From positions 1-64,000 of the forward strand of contig CAIYTT010000071.1 in assembly GCA_903929195.1 (NCBI GenBank): DNA of 64,000 bases. The letters run 5' to 3'. The notes under the pieces are model-generated. The model did no database searches. It saw only the letters and a list, made by a program, of their open reading frames with translations, and was not told where the DNA came from. This DNA comes from an uncultured Bacteroidota bacterium (GTDB taxonomy: Bacteria; Bacteroidota; Bacteroidia; Chitinophagales; Chitinophagaceae). Shown here piece by piece: positions 36,654 to 46,495 of this stretch; within the stretch, counting starts at the first letter, position 1; each line of letters opens with the position of its first letter. Made by a program: the position numbers and the translations under genes.

Positions 36654-36700
36654 CTTAATCCCCTGATTAAGTCGGAGTGGTAGCCTAACGATAGCTATCG
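36654..36700. repeat. Hairpin and 12-bp palindrome
   Basis: CTTAATC/GATTAAG (36654-36660, 36665-36671) forms a 7-bp stem with a 4-nt loop. CGATAGCTATCG (36689-36700) is a perfect palindrome. They lie between repeat B and the MNT/HEPN promoter. The first could end transcription from the right on the minus strand; the second could be a protein-binding site. Confidence 0.5.
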
Positions 36701-36808
36701 ATACCTGATTGGCGAGCACACCTATACTCTGACTCATGCCGAATTCCTGCTTTTAATAGAGAATATTATAATATTTTTAGTGTTTATTTATACAATTAAT
36801 ATCTGAAA

Positions 36809-36840
36809 TTGTAGCAATTAAACAAAACAAAGTAACTTTG
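36809..36840 (+). promoter_or_regulatory. Promoter of the MNT/HEPN pair
   Basis: TTG at 36809-36811 and TAACTTTG at 36833-36840, 21 nt apart, fit the Bacteroidota -33/-7 pattern. The MNT start codon follows 17 bp later. Confidence 0.55.
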
Positions 36841-36857
36841 TAAAAAGAATTATTGTG

Positions 36858-37172
36858 ATGAATAATAGTGTTTTTACCGGTGCAATTAAGAAAATTGTAA
36901 CTGATACCGATAGTTCAGCACGGGTTATATTATTTGGTTCAAGGGCTACCGGTAATGCAAGGAGCGATTCTGATTGGGACATTCTTATTTTGCTCAATAG
37001 ACCAACCGTTAAATTGAAGGACGGACAAATTTTCAGGCATAAGCTCCATGACTTAGAATTGCAAACCGGAGAAGCAATCTCAACTTTTGTCTATTCTCAA
37101 CAAGAATGGGAAAATAAATATTCTATTACCCCTTTATACAGGAATATTCAAAAAGAAGGGATAGCTTTATGA
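36858..37172 (+). CDS. MNT-type nucleotidyltransferase (antitoxin of MNT/HEPN pair)
   Basis: About 104 aa. The minimal nucleotidyltransferase core VILFGSRATGNARSDSDWD carries the GS and DxD catalytic motifs (about 25-45). In MNT/HEPN modules the MNT protein adds AMP to the HEPN toxin and so silences it. ATG 36858 is preferred to GTG 36855 directly before it. The stop overlaps the HEPN start (ATGA), the usual arrangement. The pair is a self-contained module between repeat copies B and C. Confidence 0.88.
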   Translation: MNNSVFTGAIKKIVTDTDSSARVILFGSRATGNARSDSDWDILILLNRPTVKLKDGQIFRHKLHDLELQTGEAISTFVYSQQEWENKYSITPLYRNIQKEGIAL

Positions 37173-37561
37173 CAATAGAGAATAAACAAGATTATATTAT
37201 TTACCGACTTGCAAAGGCAGATGAAGCATTAAATGATGCCAAAACCCTGTTCCAAACCGGAAGCGGAAATGCTACTGTAAACAGGTTATACTATGCCTGT
37301 TTTTATGCTGTTACTGCATTATTATTAAACAATAATATCGAAACAAAAACCCATGCCGGCACTAAAACACAGTTTGGGTTGAATTTTATTAAAACCGGCA
37401 TAATTCCCCTAAAATTTAGTCAATTGTATTCAGAAATAATGGATTGTCGTCAAATGGGAGATTATGGCGACATGGTTGATTTTGTATATGAGGATGTAAT
37501 ATTGTTTATGGAACCTGTTGAAGAATTTATAGGTATAATAAAACAATTGATTCGAACTTAG
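37169..37561 (+). CDS. HEPN protein of MNT/HEPN pair
   Basis: 130 aa, all helical. The opening IIYRLAKADEALNDA, RLYYACFYAVTALL and the RQMGDYGD segment are those of COG1895-type HEPN proteins, in which R-x3-DY takes the place of the R-x4-6-H seen in HEPN RNases. It is either a toxin held by the MNT protein or its substrate-binding partner. It starts inside the MNT stop codon. Confidence 0.85.
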   Translation: MTIENKQDYIIYRLAKADEALNDAKTLFQTGSGNATVNRLYYACFYAVTALLLNNNIETKTHAGTKTQFGLNFIKTGIIPLKFSQLYSEIMDCRQMGDYGDMVDFVYEDVILFMEPVEEFIGIIKQLIRT

Positions 37562-37600
37562 ACCTCGGGCAATGTAATTGAGGAATTCAAATACGTATAA

Positions 37601-37686
37601 AGTACAACTTCAATTTCTCTGCGACCTTATAAATTTCCTCCAAATCTTCATGCAAGTGGTTCGACATTTCCCCGCTCGGGACTACC
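37601..37686 (-). repeat. Module-border repeat, copy C
   Basis: Third copy of the sequence at 30765 and 36519. Minus strand reads VVPSGEMSNHLHEDLEEIYK then VAEKLKL; the stop codon has changed to TAC. It closes the MNT/HEPN module on the right and may be the right edge of the island. Confidence 0.75.
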
Positions 37687-37945
37687 CAAAAGAAGGGGAC
37701 TGCAAATCAATATTGTAGTTCCCATTTTCATTGCCCATCTTAAGCCTTTGCCGGTTTTGAAAAATAGTTGAAATACCCACTAGCCTCTCCTGTTGCTACA
37801 ACCTGATAGGGTATAAAACCAATCTGTAAATTATATAATTATTTCGTAAGGTTATATAAAATAAACGTGTAGAATTGTCTCAATTTTGTGTTGTGAACTT
37901 CTTCACAAACGAGCCGTCGCATTACGGTGAATAAAATAATTTTTA
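37687..37945. other. Intergenic region at the island's right edge
   Basis: Together with repeat C it makes a gap of nearly 400 bp without a gene. No ORF, tRNA or clear att site was seen. A short AT-rich stretch (37838-37875) precedes the first gene of the chromosomal-type region. Confidence 0.4.
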
Positions 37946-38290
37946 ATGAAAAATTATAAAAAATTAGTATTAGGTTTAGTTATAGCCATGTCTTGCAGCA
38001 TATATGAAGCCAGTGCTCAGATATATGTAAATGTGCGTCCGGCAAGACCTGTTTATGTGCGTAGTGTAGCGCCCAGCCCACGCCATATTTGGATAGACGA
38101 AGACTGGCAGGAGGTAAACGGTACTTATGTATTTATTGGTGGACACTGGGCAGAACCACCACAAGCCGATTACATATATGAATCAGGACACTGGGGTCAT
38201 ACTAACAGAGGACACAGGTGGGAACCGGGGCGTTGGCACGGCAAAGAAGAACGGAATCGTAACAATTGCAACCATGATAACCGCAGATAA
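37946..38290 (+). CDS. Secreted YXWGXW-repeat-type protein
   Basis: 114 aa with a signal peptide (MKNYKKLVLGLVIAMSCSIY, cleavage likely after EASA). The mature part has Trp/His/Gly-rich motifs (GGHWAEPP, SGHWGHTNRGHRWEPGRWHG) as in YXWGXW-repeat proteins, and a basic, Asn/His-rich tail. Envelope or periplasmic location is expected; function is unknown. It is the first gene right of the island. Confidence 0.75.
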   Translation: MKNYKKLVLGLVIAMSCSIYEASAQIYVNVRPARPVYVRSVAPSPRHIWIDEDWQEVNGTYVFIGGHWAEPPQADYIYESGHWGHTNRGHRWEPGRWHGKEERNRNNCNHDNRR

Positions 38291-38353
38291 TATATTTAAT
38301 TAATATAATTCTTTTTCTTATAATTTCATAAATAATCAAAAAAACAATCAAAA

Positions 38354-38470
38354 ATGAAAAAATCAATATTGGTAATCGTATCGTTATTAATAGTAATTTC
38401 TCTTTTCAGTAATTGCTGCACACAGAAAAGAACAAGTTGTTGTAGGGCATATCATGAAAGAACATGGTAA
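38354..38470 (+). CDS. Small membrane peptide or lipoprotein
   Basis: 38 codons: a lysine start and a hydrophobic helix (SILVIVSLLIVISLF) followed by NCC and a Cys/Arg-rich tail. It resembles entericidin-like small lipoproteins, but the residue before Cys is Asn, so lipid attachment is uncertain. A strong terminator follows 26 bp later, which supports it as a real gene end. Confidence 0.5.
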   Translation: MKKSILVIVSLLIVISLFSNCCTQKRTSCCRAYHERTW

Positions 38471-38496
38471 GGCTAATCAAACATATAGTTTATAAT

Positions 38497-38526
38497 AAAA
38501 GCCAACTTAACAGTTGGCTTTTATGG
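38497..38526 (+). terminator. Hairpin terminator
   Basis: AAAAGCCAAC (38497-38506) and GTTGGCTTTT (38513-38522) form a perfect 10-bp stem with a 6-nt loop and a T-tract. It can act on both strands and also faces the convergent lipoprotein gene. Confidence 0.8.
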
Positions 38527-38584
38527 TAATATGCTAAGTTATCCCCTATTTAGACATTAAAAATAGAATACTTTTTATAATCCC

Positions 38585-39322
38585 CTAATACTTCCGCATT
38601 TTATAAAAGGTATCTATGTTTTCGGAATAAGGTATGTCTTTAAACTCTTTATGTGTAGGTTGTAAATTGTAGGTAACAGTATCAGCACTTTCATCCATTT
38701 GTTGCACATTATTTAAATCATCGTTTGTTGTAATTAAAGCTATTGAAAGTAGTCCGTTTTTAAGACTTAGTTTTCTGGTATGCCAAGAATTATGTTCTTT
38801 TTCCCAGTCAGCATACTCATTTAAAAATAAATTGCCTTTATATTCTTTTAGTATATTATTCTTATTCGTAAGTTCAAAAATTGTATCTGTAAAATTAATG
38901 TGCATTAATAGGGTATCACCCCCTAATCTTTTTACTCCGAATTTGCCTACATTATCGTTTTCGGCATATAGAGAATCGCCTTTTAAAAAATAGAGACTAT
39001 TTTTACTATCTACATAATACATTTTATTGGCTGAACCGTTTTCTTTCGCTTGTTCTTTATTTTCAGTACTATCGTCATCGTCTGCTTGGTAGTTTTCGGG
39101 TACTAATCGCTCATCAAAATCATACAAAATCGTTAATAAATTATCTGTAATTGTAAGCACAGAAATTTCATCATTACTTATAAACGCCCCTTGCATTTTT
39201 TTAGGAAAAGCAGCTAATTCCTTGCCGGCAGCCGGCTGGGGTTTTGTAAAAGAAGGTGCATTATCCGTTTCGCACGATGCAAAAAAGAAAACTACAAGCA
39301 ATGCTACTATCCATTTTTTCAT
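38585..39322 (-). CDS. Putative lipoprotein
   Basis: About 245 aa. The signal peptide MKKWIVALLVVFFFASC ends in a lipobox with Cys17, so the protein should be lipid-anchored. The rest has no recognised domain; it is strand-rich with an acidic stretch (ADDDDSTENKEQ). The frame opens at 39346, but ATG 39322 gives the proper signal peptide and lies 21 bp after a TACCTTTG box. Confidence 0.75.
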   Translation of the reverse strand: MKKWIVALLVVFFFASCETDNAPSFTKPQPAAGKELAAFPKKMQGAFISNDEISVLTITDNLLTILYDFDERLVPENYQADDDDSTENKEQAKENGSANKMYYVDSKNSLYFLKGDSLYAENDNVGKFGVKRLGGDTLLMHINFTDTIFELTNKNNILKEYKGNLFLNEYADWEKEHNSWHTRKLSLKNGLLSIALITTNDDLNNVQQMDESADTVTYNLQPTHKEFKDIPYSENIDTFYKMRKY

Positions 39323-39343
39323 AATAACAACTATTATTTGTTT

Positions 39344-39351
39344 CAAAGGTA
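39344..39351 (-). promoter_or_regulatory. -7 element TACCTTTG
   Basis: Minus-strand match to TAnnTTTG just upstream of the lipoprotein start at 39322. It supports the shorter reading frame. Confidence 0.5.
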
Positions 39352-39376
39352 TAGAAAAGAGCGTTTAAGTAAAAGA

Positions 39377-40156
39377 TTAATCTACTTTTTCAGCTACGCC
39401 TATTCCAAATAAGGCATAGTCATATATTACTGGGTCATTAGGATTCAGCTTTTTAAGAAAAGCTGTAAGTGTAACTGCATTTTGCCAAGTAGCTTTTAAA
39501 TCGGGTATTAACTGTAGCCTATAAGCTACACGAGCCACATGCACATCAAGAGGGCAAATTAACTGCGATGGTTTTATTTTTGTCCATATACCAAAATCTA
39601 CCCCTTGTTCATCTTTTCTTACCATCCATCTTAAATACATGTTTATTCGTTTACAGGCAGAATTATTTACAGGTGTTGCAATGTGTTTTTTAGTTCTATC
39701 GGGGTGTTCGAAAGAGAAAAAATAATTATGAAAATGTACTAAAGCAGCCTCTACATTGGGCGAAAAATAATCGTGAAGTGGCACAAATGCACTTTCTAAC
39801 GATTCGTATTGGCGGTAATGATATTGTAGAAAAGTAATAAAATAAAGCAAATCGGTTGCATTAAATGTTCTATGTACAAAATCTGTAAATGGTTTCAATT
39901 GTTCCGGTTCATGATTCATAATAAACTCATAAGGTTTATCACCCATTAATTGCATTATCTTATTGGTATTATTAATAATAGTTGTTCTGTTACCCCAAGC
40001 TAATATAGCCGCAAAAAGACCGGCAATTTCAATATCTTGTTTTTTAGAATACTTATGTGGTATGCTGATAGGGTCTTTTTCTATAAAATCTTTTTGGTTG
40101 TAAAGCTCCACCTTACTATTTAATAATTGTTTTAGTGTATGCAGTATAACAGTCAT
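39377..40156 (-). CDS. DUF2400 (TIGR02757) family protein
   Basis: 259 aa, the usual length. Family signs are IAGLFAAILAWGNRTTI near residue 45, ACKRINMYLRWMVRKD and ICPLDVHVARVA. The last two resemble helix-hairpin-helix DNA glycosylase segments, so an HhH-type role has been suggested, but no activity is established as far as I know. Same strand as the two outer-membrane genes and the lipoprotein; spacings are small. Confidence 0.85.
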   Translation of the reverse strand: MTVILHTLKQLLNSKVELYNQKDFIEKDPISIPHKYSKKQDIEIAGLFAAILAWGNRTTIINNTNKIMQLMGDKPYEFIMNHEPEQLKPFTDFVHRTFNATDLLYFITFLQYHYRQYESLESAFVPLHDYFSPNVEAALVHFHNYFFSFEHPDRTKKHIATPVNNSACKRINMYLRWMVRKDEQGVDFGIWTKIKPSQLICPLDVHVARVAYRLQLIPDLKATWQNAVTLTAFLKKLNPNDPVIYDYALFGIGVAEKVD

Positions 40157-40200
40157 TTACCTTATATTAATTACGATTCTAATTATACAATATATTATTA

Positions 40201-42837
40201 TTAAAATTCAAAATGAGCACTTACGAAAATACCAAAATATCTTGATTTTGATTCAGATGGTAATAACTTAGGTGTAATTCGCCATACAAAATCAATCCTA
40301 AATACTTGAAAAATATTTGAAACCCCTGTACCCATTTCTAAATATGGATTACCTTGCAAGGTTCTAAACGGATAGTTTTTATTTAAATTTAACTGTTGAT
40401 TCTCGTTGCTTAAAGAGCCAATAATACCTTTTGCTGTCCAAAACTGTCTGAATTTTAGCTTTTTAAACAAAGGTATATAGTTAAAAATGCCTCCGCCAAT
40501 AGTATGTTCAAAATTGAAGCCTGCATATTGGTCGCTAATAAACTCGTACGAATTCATCATTTCAAAAGTATATTTATCGTAATAGTAATATTCATTGCCC
40601 GGGTGTATTACCAGTAATGGATAAGGTAAGGTATTAAAATATTTACCCGCATATATATTATAAAAAACATGCCCAAATGGCGGTACGTTAATATTCTCCT
40701 TTACCGACAGCCTGGCTTTTTGATAATTATAGGCACTATTTAATACACCTTTTACACCTGCATTTACTTCAAACTCAACAACCGGGTATTTTGTGCCTAC
40801 ATTAATTTGCAATATTCTACCTTCTAAATACTTCTCTCTATAGGCATATCTCAAATTGATGCCAATTTCGGAGCTGATAACAGAATTAGAAGGTTTACCA
40901 TTTACATCATAAAATATTCCGGCAGAAGGCAGCGGTGCATAAGGTGTATATTGTACATGTTGCAGTATCAACATATTACTTAATCCATAATGATTTCTTC
41001 TAAATAGTTCTATTCTATCATTATCAAAAAAGGCTTGTTTCCAACCAATTCCCGGTTTTCGTATTAAAGAACTAAATAAATTGTCTGTTTTGAAATGATT
41101 AAAATTATCAAAACTTTGATTTAGGTCGTGAATAACTTTCCCGTAAACATACATTCTAGGATTGCGGTTAAAAACCCATAAGCCATCTAAACCATATTTA
41201 AATCGATTATCTTTATCGCCATAAGCCAGATAGGAGGTTAAATAAATGTCTCTATACTTTTTAGGACTACCTATAGAAACTCTGAATCTATTACCCTCAA
41301 CCGGATTACTACTATATATATAGTAATAAGGGCCTAGCTCCATAAACCCTATATCTTTAACACCGGCAGCAAGAAACGTAATGGTATTTTTATATAAAGT
41401 AGTAATAGGCATAGCATTAATGGTATCTACCATTTTATAAATTGCTTTTTCGTTTTTTGATAGGCTGTCGGGTCTATTTTTACTCCACCATAAATCTGTT
41501 TTTTGTTTTGCAGAATCTAATTTTATTACTTCATCTTTCAGTTTAGGGTCATTTAATACACTGTCTATAGCCGTATCGTTTATGGATATGTGATGGTATG
41601 TAGTCGTTTTTCTGCCTATCATACCCGGAATTTTATCTGCACCATAAAAAGTAAAGTTGGCTATAAATTTATCTTTGGTACAAAACCAGAAACTGTCTAT
41701 GGGTGCAAATTCTTGATACAAACTTACCTTGTCAACCCAATTAATATTTACTTCTTTGCCTACATTCATGCTTATACGTTCTAAAGCATATAAAGTATCT
41801 ACTACCCAAAAATCGCCTGTAAAACAATTTTCGCTTGCACGTTTAGGCTTAAACTGAACTAGAATAATATTATGCCCATAAGCCTTTTGGGTATCAATAA
41901 TTGTATATTTATAATAAAAAGCACCTTCATTGCTAATAGGGCTAACAAATTTTTTATCGAAAACGGGAATAAAATTGCGATACACATTTACATTTTGATA
42001 TAAAGAACCTAAGTATTTAACCATACTTTCATTATTTACACCTTTTATCATACTTGCTTTTATAATTTCCTTTTGTTTTTTCGGGTTATTTTGAAAATAG
42101 TAATCCGAAAGTGTTTCGGTCATATATAAAGGCAAATAAGGTTTTGTATCAGATTCAGAATCCAGATTATCAAATATGAAAGAATAGCTTTTAAGCATTG
42201 GTATTTTTTCAAATTGTTCTTTCGTCATTCTCTGCAAATCCGCTTCTAACTTATTATAAGCTTCATACTTGTAGCTGTTAGCCTTATCTTGATTATTTAC
42301 AGGTTTATGCTCTATTATTCGTTTTAGTAGCAATAGTGCGGGGTCCACACCTTTTGCATGTATGGTAATACCGTCTAATACTGCTGCAGAGCGTTCCATT
42401 TCTACATTAAATGTATATTCATGATTAGAATGGTTTAAAACTTTTAGATGTGTAGCATATCCTAATGCTTCAATATGCAGTGTATCGGTTGGTAAATTAT
42501 TGGTTTGTAGCGTAAAATTACCATCTATATCTGCAACCGTGCCTGTAGCAGAACGCGGGAAAAACACAGTAGCAAAAGGTATTCCTTCTGCTGTATTTAC
42601 GTCAACAACTTTGCCTGTAATTATATAATCTCTTCTATTATTTCTATTTGTAATTACTTTAACGGTATCCTTATTTAATTCTCCAATAGATTTTTGAATA
42701 GAGGAGTCGTTGCCATTTTTTATCGGCAATTGTATTTTTGTTGAATCAGCATGGTTTGCACTATCCTTTGTTTGTGCAACTAAATGCCAACCATATATTA
42801 TTAAAATTAGTAGTAGCGTTATCTTTTTGTAATACAT
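40201..42837 (-). CDS. DUF5686 outer-membrane protein with carboxypeptidase-regulatory domain
   Basis: 878 aa. After a signal peptide (about 1-21, ending in VAQT) and a linker, a CarboxypepD_reg-like fold is seen (about 70-150: ITGKVVDVNTAEGIPFATV, GTVADIDGNFTL). The rest fits DUF5686, with the C-terminal 350 residues rich in alternating strands of a beta-barrel and a terminal Phe (SAHFEF). It belongs to the outer membrane of Bacteroidota, with a likely role in envelope transport or structure. The substrate is unknown. Confidence 0.85.
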   Translation of the reverse strand: MYYKKITLLLILIIYGWHLVAQTKDSANHADSTKIQLPIKNGNDSSIQKSIGELNKDTVKVITNRNNRRDYIITGKVVDVNTAEGIPFATVFFPRSATGTVADIDGNFTLQTNNLPTDTLHIEALGYATHLKVLNHSNHEYTFNVEMERSAAVLDGITIHAKGVDPALLLLKRIIEHKPVNNQDKANSYKYEAYNKLEADLQRMTKEQFEKIPMLKSYSFIFDNLDSESDTKPYLPLYMTETLSDYYFQNNPKKQKEIIKASMIKGVNNESMVKYLGSLYQNVNVYRNFIPVFDKKFVSPISNEGAFYYKYTIIDTQKAYGHNIILVQFKPKRASENCFTGDFWVVDTLYALERISMNVGKEVNINWVDKVSLYQEFAPIDSFWFCTKDKFIANFTFYGADKIPGMIGRKTTTYHHISINDTAIDSVLNDPKLKDEVIKLDSAKQKTDLWWSKNRPDSLSKNEKAIYKMVDTINAMPITTLYKNTITFLAAGVKDIGFMELGPYYYIYSSNPVEGNRFRVSIGSPKKYRDIYLTSYLAYGDKDNRFKYGLDGLWVFNRNPRMYVYGKVIHDLNQSFDNFNHFKTDNLFSSLIRKPGIGWKQAFFDNDRIELFRRNHYGLSNMLILQHVQYTPYAPLPSAGIFYDVNGKPSNSVISSEIGINLRYAYREKYLEGRILQINVGTKYPVVEFEVNAGVKGVLNSAYNYQKARLSVKENINVPPFGHVFYNIYAGKYFNTLPYPLLVIHPGNEYYYYDKYTFEMMNSYEFISDQYAGFNFEHTIGGGIFNYIPLFKKLKFRQFWTAKGIIGSLSNENQQLNLNKNYPFRTLQGNPYLEMGTGVSNIFQVFRIDFVWRITPKLLPSESKSRYFGIFVSAHFEF

Positions 42838-42932
42838 GTATATTTGTAAGCAAACTTAATGCAATGTAATAAATAACACTTACAAATTTCAAAATTATAT
42901 TTTAGTATTAAATAAAACGAGTATTCAATCTA

Positions 42933-44168
42933 TTAAAAAACTTCGCCAAGATTTACAAAAACACCACCCGAGCCACCAGTACCGAAACCATAATCTACAG
43001 CCACATTCGTATTAGAATATTTATTTAATTTAATTCTTATTCCCGCTCCCCAACCAGGCGATATTGTTTCAAATTTATTAGATGGCGGTAGTGAAAAAGA
43101 TTCAGCATTTGCAAACAAAACGCCGCCTATTAAACCATTATTGCTAATACCAAATCTGTATTCTGTTTCTAAGTATATCATATTAGACCCTCTAAATCTG
43201 CCTTGTATATAACCCCTACCTGTATTATTGTACGGGTCGTTACCGGTATTGGGCAACATTAAATAAGGTGGCTTGCCACTAATTGTAAACCATTCATAAG
43301 TCCAAAAGGCTAAAACATTTTTTGAGTCTGCAGGTAATTTTATATACTTCCTTGCCTCTAAAATTAAGGAACGCCAAGTAGCTGTATTTCCGAAAATAGT
43401 AAGATTAGGCTTATATATAATATTTGCAAAATACCCTTTATCCGGATTTATTGAATTAGTTCTATTGTCGTACAATGCATTAAATGTAAAGCCTGACGCT
43501 AACTCAACCGAATTAAATCCATAATTTTCAAAATCGGTAATTTTATTTGGCGGAGGGTCAAGCTCTTTAATATTCCAGTAATAATCAAAATTATAACCGA
43601 TTCCTCCATATAAATTATTTATAACTTTTCGTAATAAGGTTTGATGAAAATGAACGGTAGAATAATCTATTAAGTAACCGTCAGTAAGTGCGGTATATTC
43701 GCCTAAGCCATAAGTATAAGAAGGGAATTTAAGATACCGCCAGTCTATAACAATATTATATTTATTGTCGGGTAGCCAAATGTTTGCAGCTATGGGTACA
43801 ATAATTTGATTCCGAGCGGTGTAATTAAAGCTTGCTAGAATAGTGGAATTATTCGCATTTTTATTAGTATAAAAAACAGCATTTGCAGTTACCACAGCAG
43901 CAAAACCGGTAGCAAGAGTATAGCCGGCAACCGGTATAGCCGAAATTCTGGGTTTAGCAGATTTTATTTCCCCTGTATCTTTACGGCTATTGTTTTTATT
44001 ATGTTTTAAATCTCTCAATACGTCAACCAAATCCATTTCAGAATTATCATATTTATTCGTTTCCGTTTTTAGAGTGTTTAATGTATCAGATACAATTGTT
44101 TGTGCCATAAGTATATTTGGCAGGCTACAACAAAATAGATATGAAAAAACGAATGCAATAATTTTCAA
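42933..44168 (-). CDS. BamA/TamA-type outer-membrane barrel protein
   Basis: 411 aa. A signal peptide (MKIIAFVFSYLFCCSLPNIL, then MAQ) precedes a strand-rich barrel like the Omp85 surface-antigen domain, with the closing signal GVFVNLGEVF ending in Phe. POTRA domains are absent or very short, unlike true BamA. It starts with TTG; no ATG gives a signal peptide. It lies upstream of the DUF5686 gene in the same direction (95 bp gap) and may share its promoter. Confidence 0.75.
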   Translation of the reverse strand: MKIIAFVFSYLFCCSLPNILMAQTIVSDTLNTLKTETNKYDNSEMDLVDVLRDLKHNKNNSRKDTGEIKSAKPRISAIPVAGYTLATGFAAVVTANAVFYTNKNANNSTILASFNYTARNQIIVPIAANIWLPDNKYNIVIDWRYLKFPSYTYGLGEYTALTDGYLIDYSTVHFHQTLLRKVINNLYGGIGYNFDYYWNIKELDPPPNKITDFENYGFNSVELASGFTFNALYDNRTNSINPDKGYFANIIYKPNLTIFGNTATWRSLILEARKYIKLPADSKNVLAFWTYEWFTISGKPPYLMLPNTGNDPYNNTGRGYIQGRFRGSNMIYLETEYRFGISNNGLIGGVLFANAESFSLPPSNKFETISPGWGAGIRIKLNKYSNTNVAVDYGFGTGGSGGVFVNLGEVF

Positions 44169-44601
44169 AAGATGAAATTTAGTATAATATCACAATTGTC
44201 AAATAGTTTTTGTCTATTAAGACAAATTTAGTATGCAAAAGTTAAAAATAAAATCGGATTTACAACAAAGGGACGATTTAGTTTTGAAGTTGTAATGTTA
44301 AAATAGAAAGAAGCTTATGTAAACTTCGTTATGTTTTCTTTACAATTATAAATATGTTGCTTTTAAGTAAGTTTATTTTGCATATAAACAAAAAAGAGTA
44401 AGTTACGCTCATTTATTTTCAACAAAATGCAATCAAATCTAATAATTAACTTAATGTTGTTATTGTAAAACTTATAATTAATTACCTTCGCCCACTGAAT
44501 AAATAGATTCTTCCTGATTTTCTCCGCAGGATGGGTCATTTTTAGGAGAAGAGTAAAAAAAGATTTTATACCTCAAGGGTAAGATTAGAGGATTATTTAT
44601 T
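44169..44601. other. Divergent intergenic region with typA leader
   Basis: AT-rich, no gene seen. TACCTTCG at 44483-44490 is a near match to TAnnTTTG and could be the typA promoter, leaving a leader of about 100 nt. The leader holds an inverted repeat TTCTCC/GGAGAA (44520-44525, 44545-44550). Confidence 0.4.
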
Positions 44602-46410
44602 ATGGATATTCGTAACATCGCCATCATTGCACACGTAGATCACGGTAAGACAACGCTGGTAGATAAAATTCTGCACACAACAAACGTATTTCGCGACAAT
44701 CAGGAAACAGGTGAATTAATAATGGACAGTAATGACCTTGAACGCGAAAGAGGTATTACGATTTTAGCTAAGAACGTTTCCGTTACTTACAAAGGTGTAA
44801 AAATTAATGTAATTGATACACCGGGTCACGCCGATTTTGGCGGTGAAGTAGAGCGCGTATTAAAAATGGCTGATGGGGTATTATTACTTGTTGATGCTTT
44901 TGAAGGCCCAATGCCACAAACACGCTTTGTATTGCAAAAGGCTTTAAACTTGCACCTGCATCCAATAGTTGTTATCAATAAAGTTGATAAACCGAATTGC
45001 CGTCCAGAAGAAGTACATGATGCTGTTTTTGAATTGTTTTTTCAATTAGATGCTACCGAAGAACAATTGAATTTCCCAACTTTATATGGTTCTTCCAAAC
45101 ATGGTTGGTTCAATACATCATTAACCCAAACCGAAGACATAACCATATTATTAGATACAATTCTTGAAAAAGTACCGGCTCCGGTTGATGTTCCCGGTGC
45201 TTTACAATTACAAATAACTTCGCTCGATTACTCTTCCTTTTTAGGTCGTATTGCTATTGGTAAAGTAACTCGCGGTATTATTAAAGAAGGGCAACAAATA
45301 ATGCTTTGCAAAGTAGATGGTACGATGCAACGAAGTAAGGTAAAAGAACTTTATGTATTTGTGGACATGGGTAAAAAACGTGTTACAGAAGTACAATGTG
45401 GTGATATTTGTGCTGTAGTTGGTGTGGAGGGTTTCCAGATTGGTGAAACAATTGCAGATTTTGATAATCCGGAAGCTGTAACTATTATACCAATAGATGA
45501 GCCGACAATGAACATGCAGTTCAGCATTAATAATTCGCCTTTCTTTGGTAAAGAAGGTAAATTTGTTACCAGTAGGCATATACGCGACAGGTTGATGAAG
45601 GAATTAGAAAAGAACCTTGCATTACGCGTTTTAGAAACAGATGATGCAGATAAATTTCTTGTTTATGGTCGTGGTATCCTGCATTTAAGCGTATTGGTAG
45701 AAACCATGCGTAGAGAGGGTTATGAATTAACTGTAGGGCAGCCACAGGTAATAACTAAAGAAATTGATGGTAAAAAATGTGAGCCATTTGAGGTACTTGT
45801 TGTAGATGTACCTGCCGAATTTAGCGGTAAAGTAATAGACTTGGTTACACAACGTAAGGGCGAAATGTTGATAATGGAAACAAAGGGTTTCATGCAACAT
45901 TTGGAGTTCGACATTCCATCTCGCGGTTTGATAGGCTTACGTTCTCAAATGCTTACCGGCACACAAGGCGAGGCGGTTATGGCACACAGATTCAGCGAGT
46001 ATAAACCTTGGAAAGGATTTATTCCGGGCAGAAGCAATGGTGTATTACTTGCAAAAACAGCCGGTAAAGCAACAGGTTATTCTATTGATAAATTACAAGA
46101 TAGAGGTGCATTCTTTATAGACCCAATGCAAGAACTTTATGAAGGACAGATAATTGGTGAGCATATAAAACCGGGAGATTTGGTTGTAAATGTTGCAGAA
46201 ACCAAAAAGTTAACCAACATGCGTTCCAGCGGTACAGATGATTCTGTACGCATAACCCCGAAAATATTAATGACATTAGAAGAATGTATGGAATACATAC
46301 AGCAAGATGAGTGTATTGAAGTTACTCCTCAAAATATTCGTTTAAGAAAAATTATTCTTGATGAAGAAAACAGGAAGAAATTTCAAAAAATGATGAAAGC
46401 TGATAATTAA
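44602..46410 (+). CDS. typA: Translational GTPase TypA/BipA
   Basis: 602 aa, standard length. G1 AHVDHGKT (10-17), G2 region RERGIT, G3 [15 protein letters not shown]4 NKVDKP and G5-like GSSKHG are all present. The C-terminal domain has [20 protein letters not shown], the family hallmark. It binds the ribosome and supports assembly and stress growth. It stands alone, with a terminator after it. Confidence 0.97.
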   Translation: MDIRNIAIIAHVDHGKTTLVDKILHTTNVFRDNQETGELIMDSNDLERERGITILAKNVSVTYKGVKINVIDTPGHADFGGEVERVLKMADGVLLLVDAFEGPMPQTRFVLQKALNLHLHPIVVINKVDKPNCRPEEVHDAVFELFFQLDATEEQLNFPTLYGSSKHGWFNTSLTQTEDITILLDTILEKVPAPVDVPGALQLQITSLDYSSFLGRIAIGKVTRGIIKEGQQIMLCKVDGTMQRSKVKELYVFVDMGKKRVTEVQCGDICAVVGVEGFQIGETIADFDNPEAVTIIPIDEPTMNMQFSINNSPFFGKEGKFVTSRHIRDRLMKELEKNLALRVLETDDADKFLVYGRGILHLSVLVETMRREGYELTVGQPQVITKEIDGKKCEPFEVLVVDVPAEFSGKVIDLVTQRKGEMLIMETKGFMQHLEFDIPSRGLIGLRSQMLTGTQGEAVMAHRFSEYKPWKGFIPGRSNGVLLAKTAGKATGYSIDKLQDRGAFFIDPMQELYEGQIIGEHIKPGDLVVNVAETKKLTNMRSSGTDDSVRITPKILMTLEECMEYIQQDECIEVTPQNIRLRKIILDEENRKKFQKMMKADN

Positions 46411-46430
46411 TTAATATAAAAATTAGAATG

Positions 46431-46482
46431 AACCTTAAATATGTATTATTGTTTTATAATATATATTTAAGGTTTTTCTTTT
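46431..46482. terminator. Convergent terminator between typA and ytxJ
   Basis: AACCTTAAATAT (46431-46442) and its complement (46463-46474) form a 12-bp stem with a 20-nt AT-rich loop, followed by TTTCTTTTT. It serves typA and may also serve ytxJ from the other side. Confidence 0.7.
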
Positions 46483-46495
46483 TATAATATTGCAG

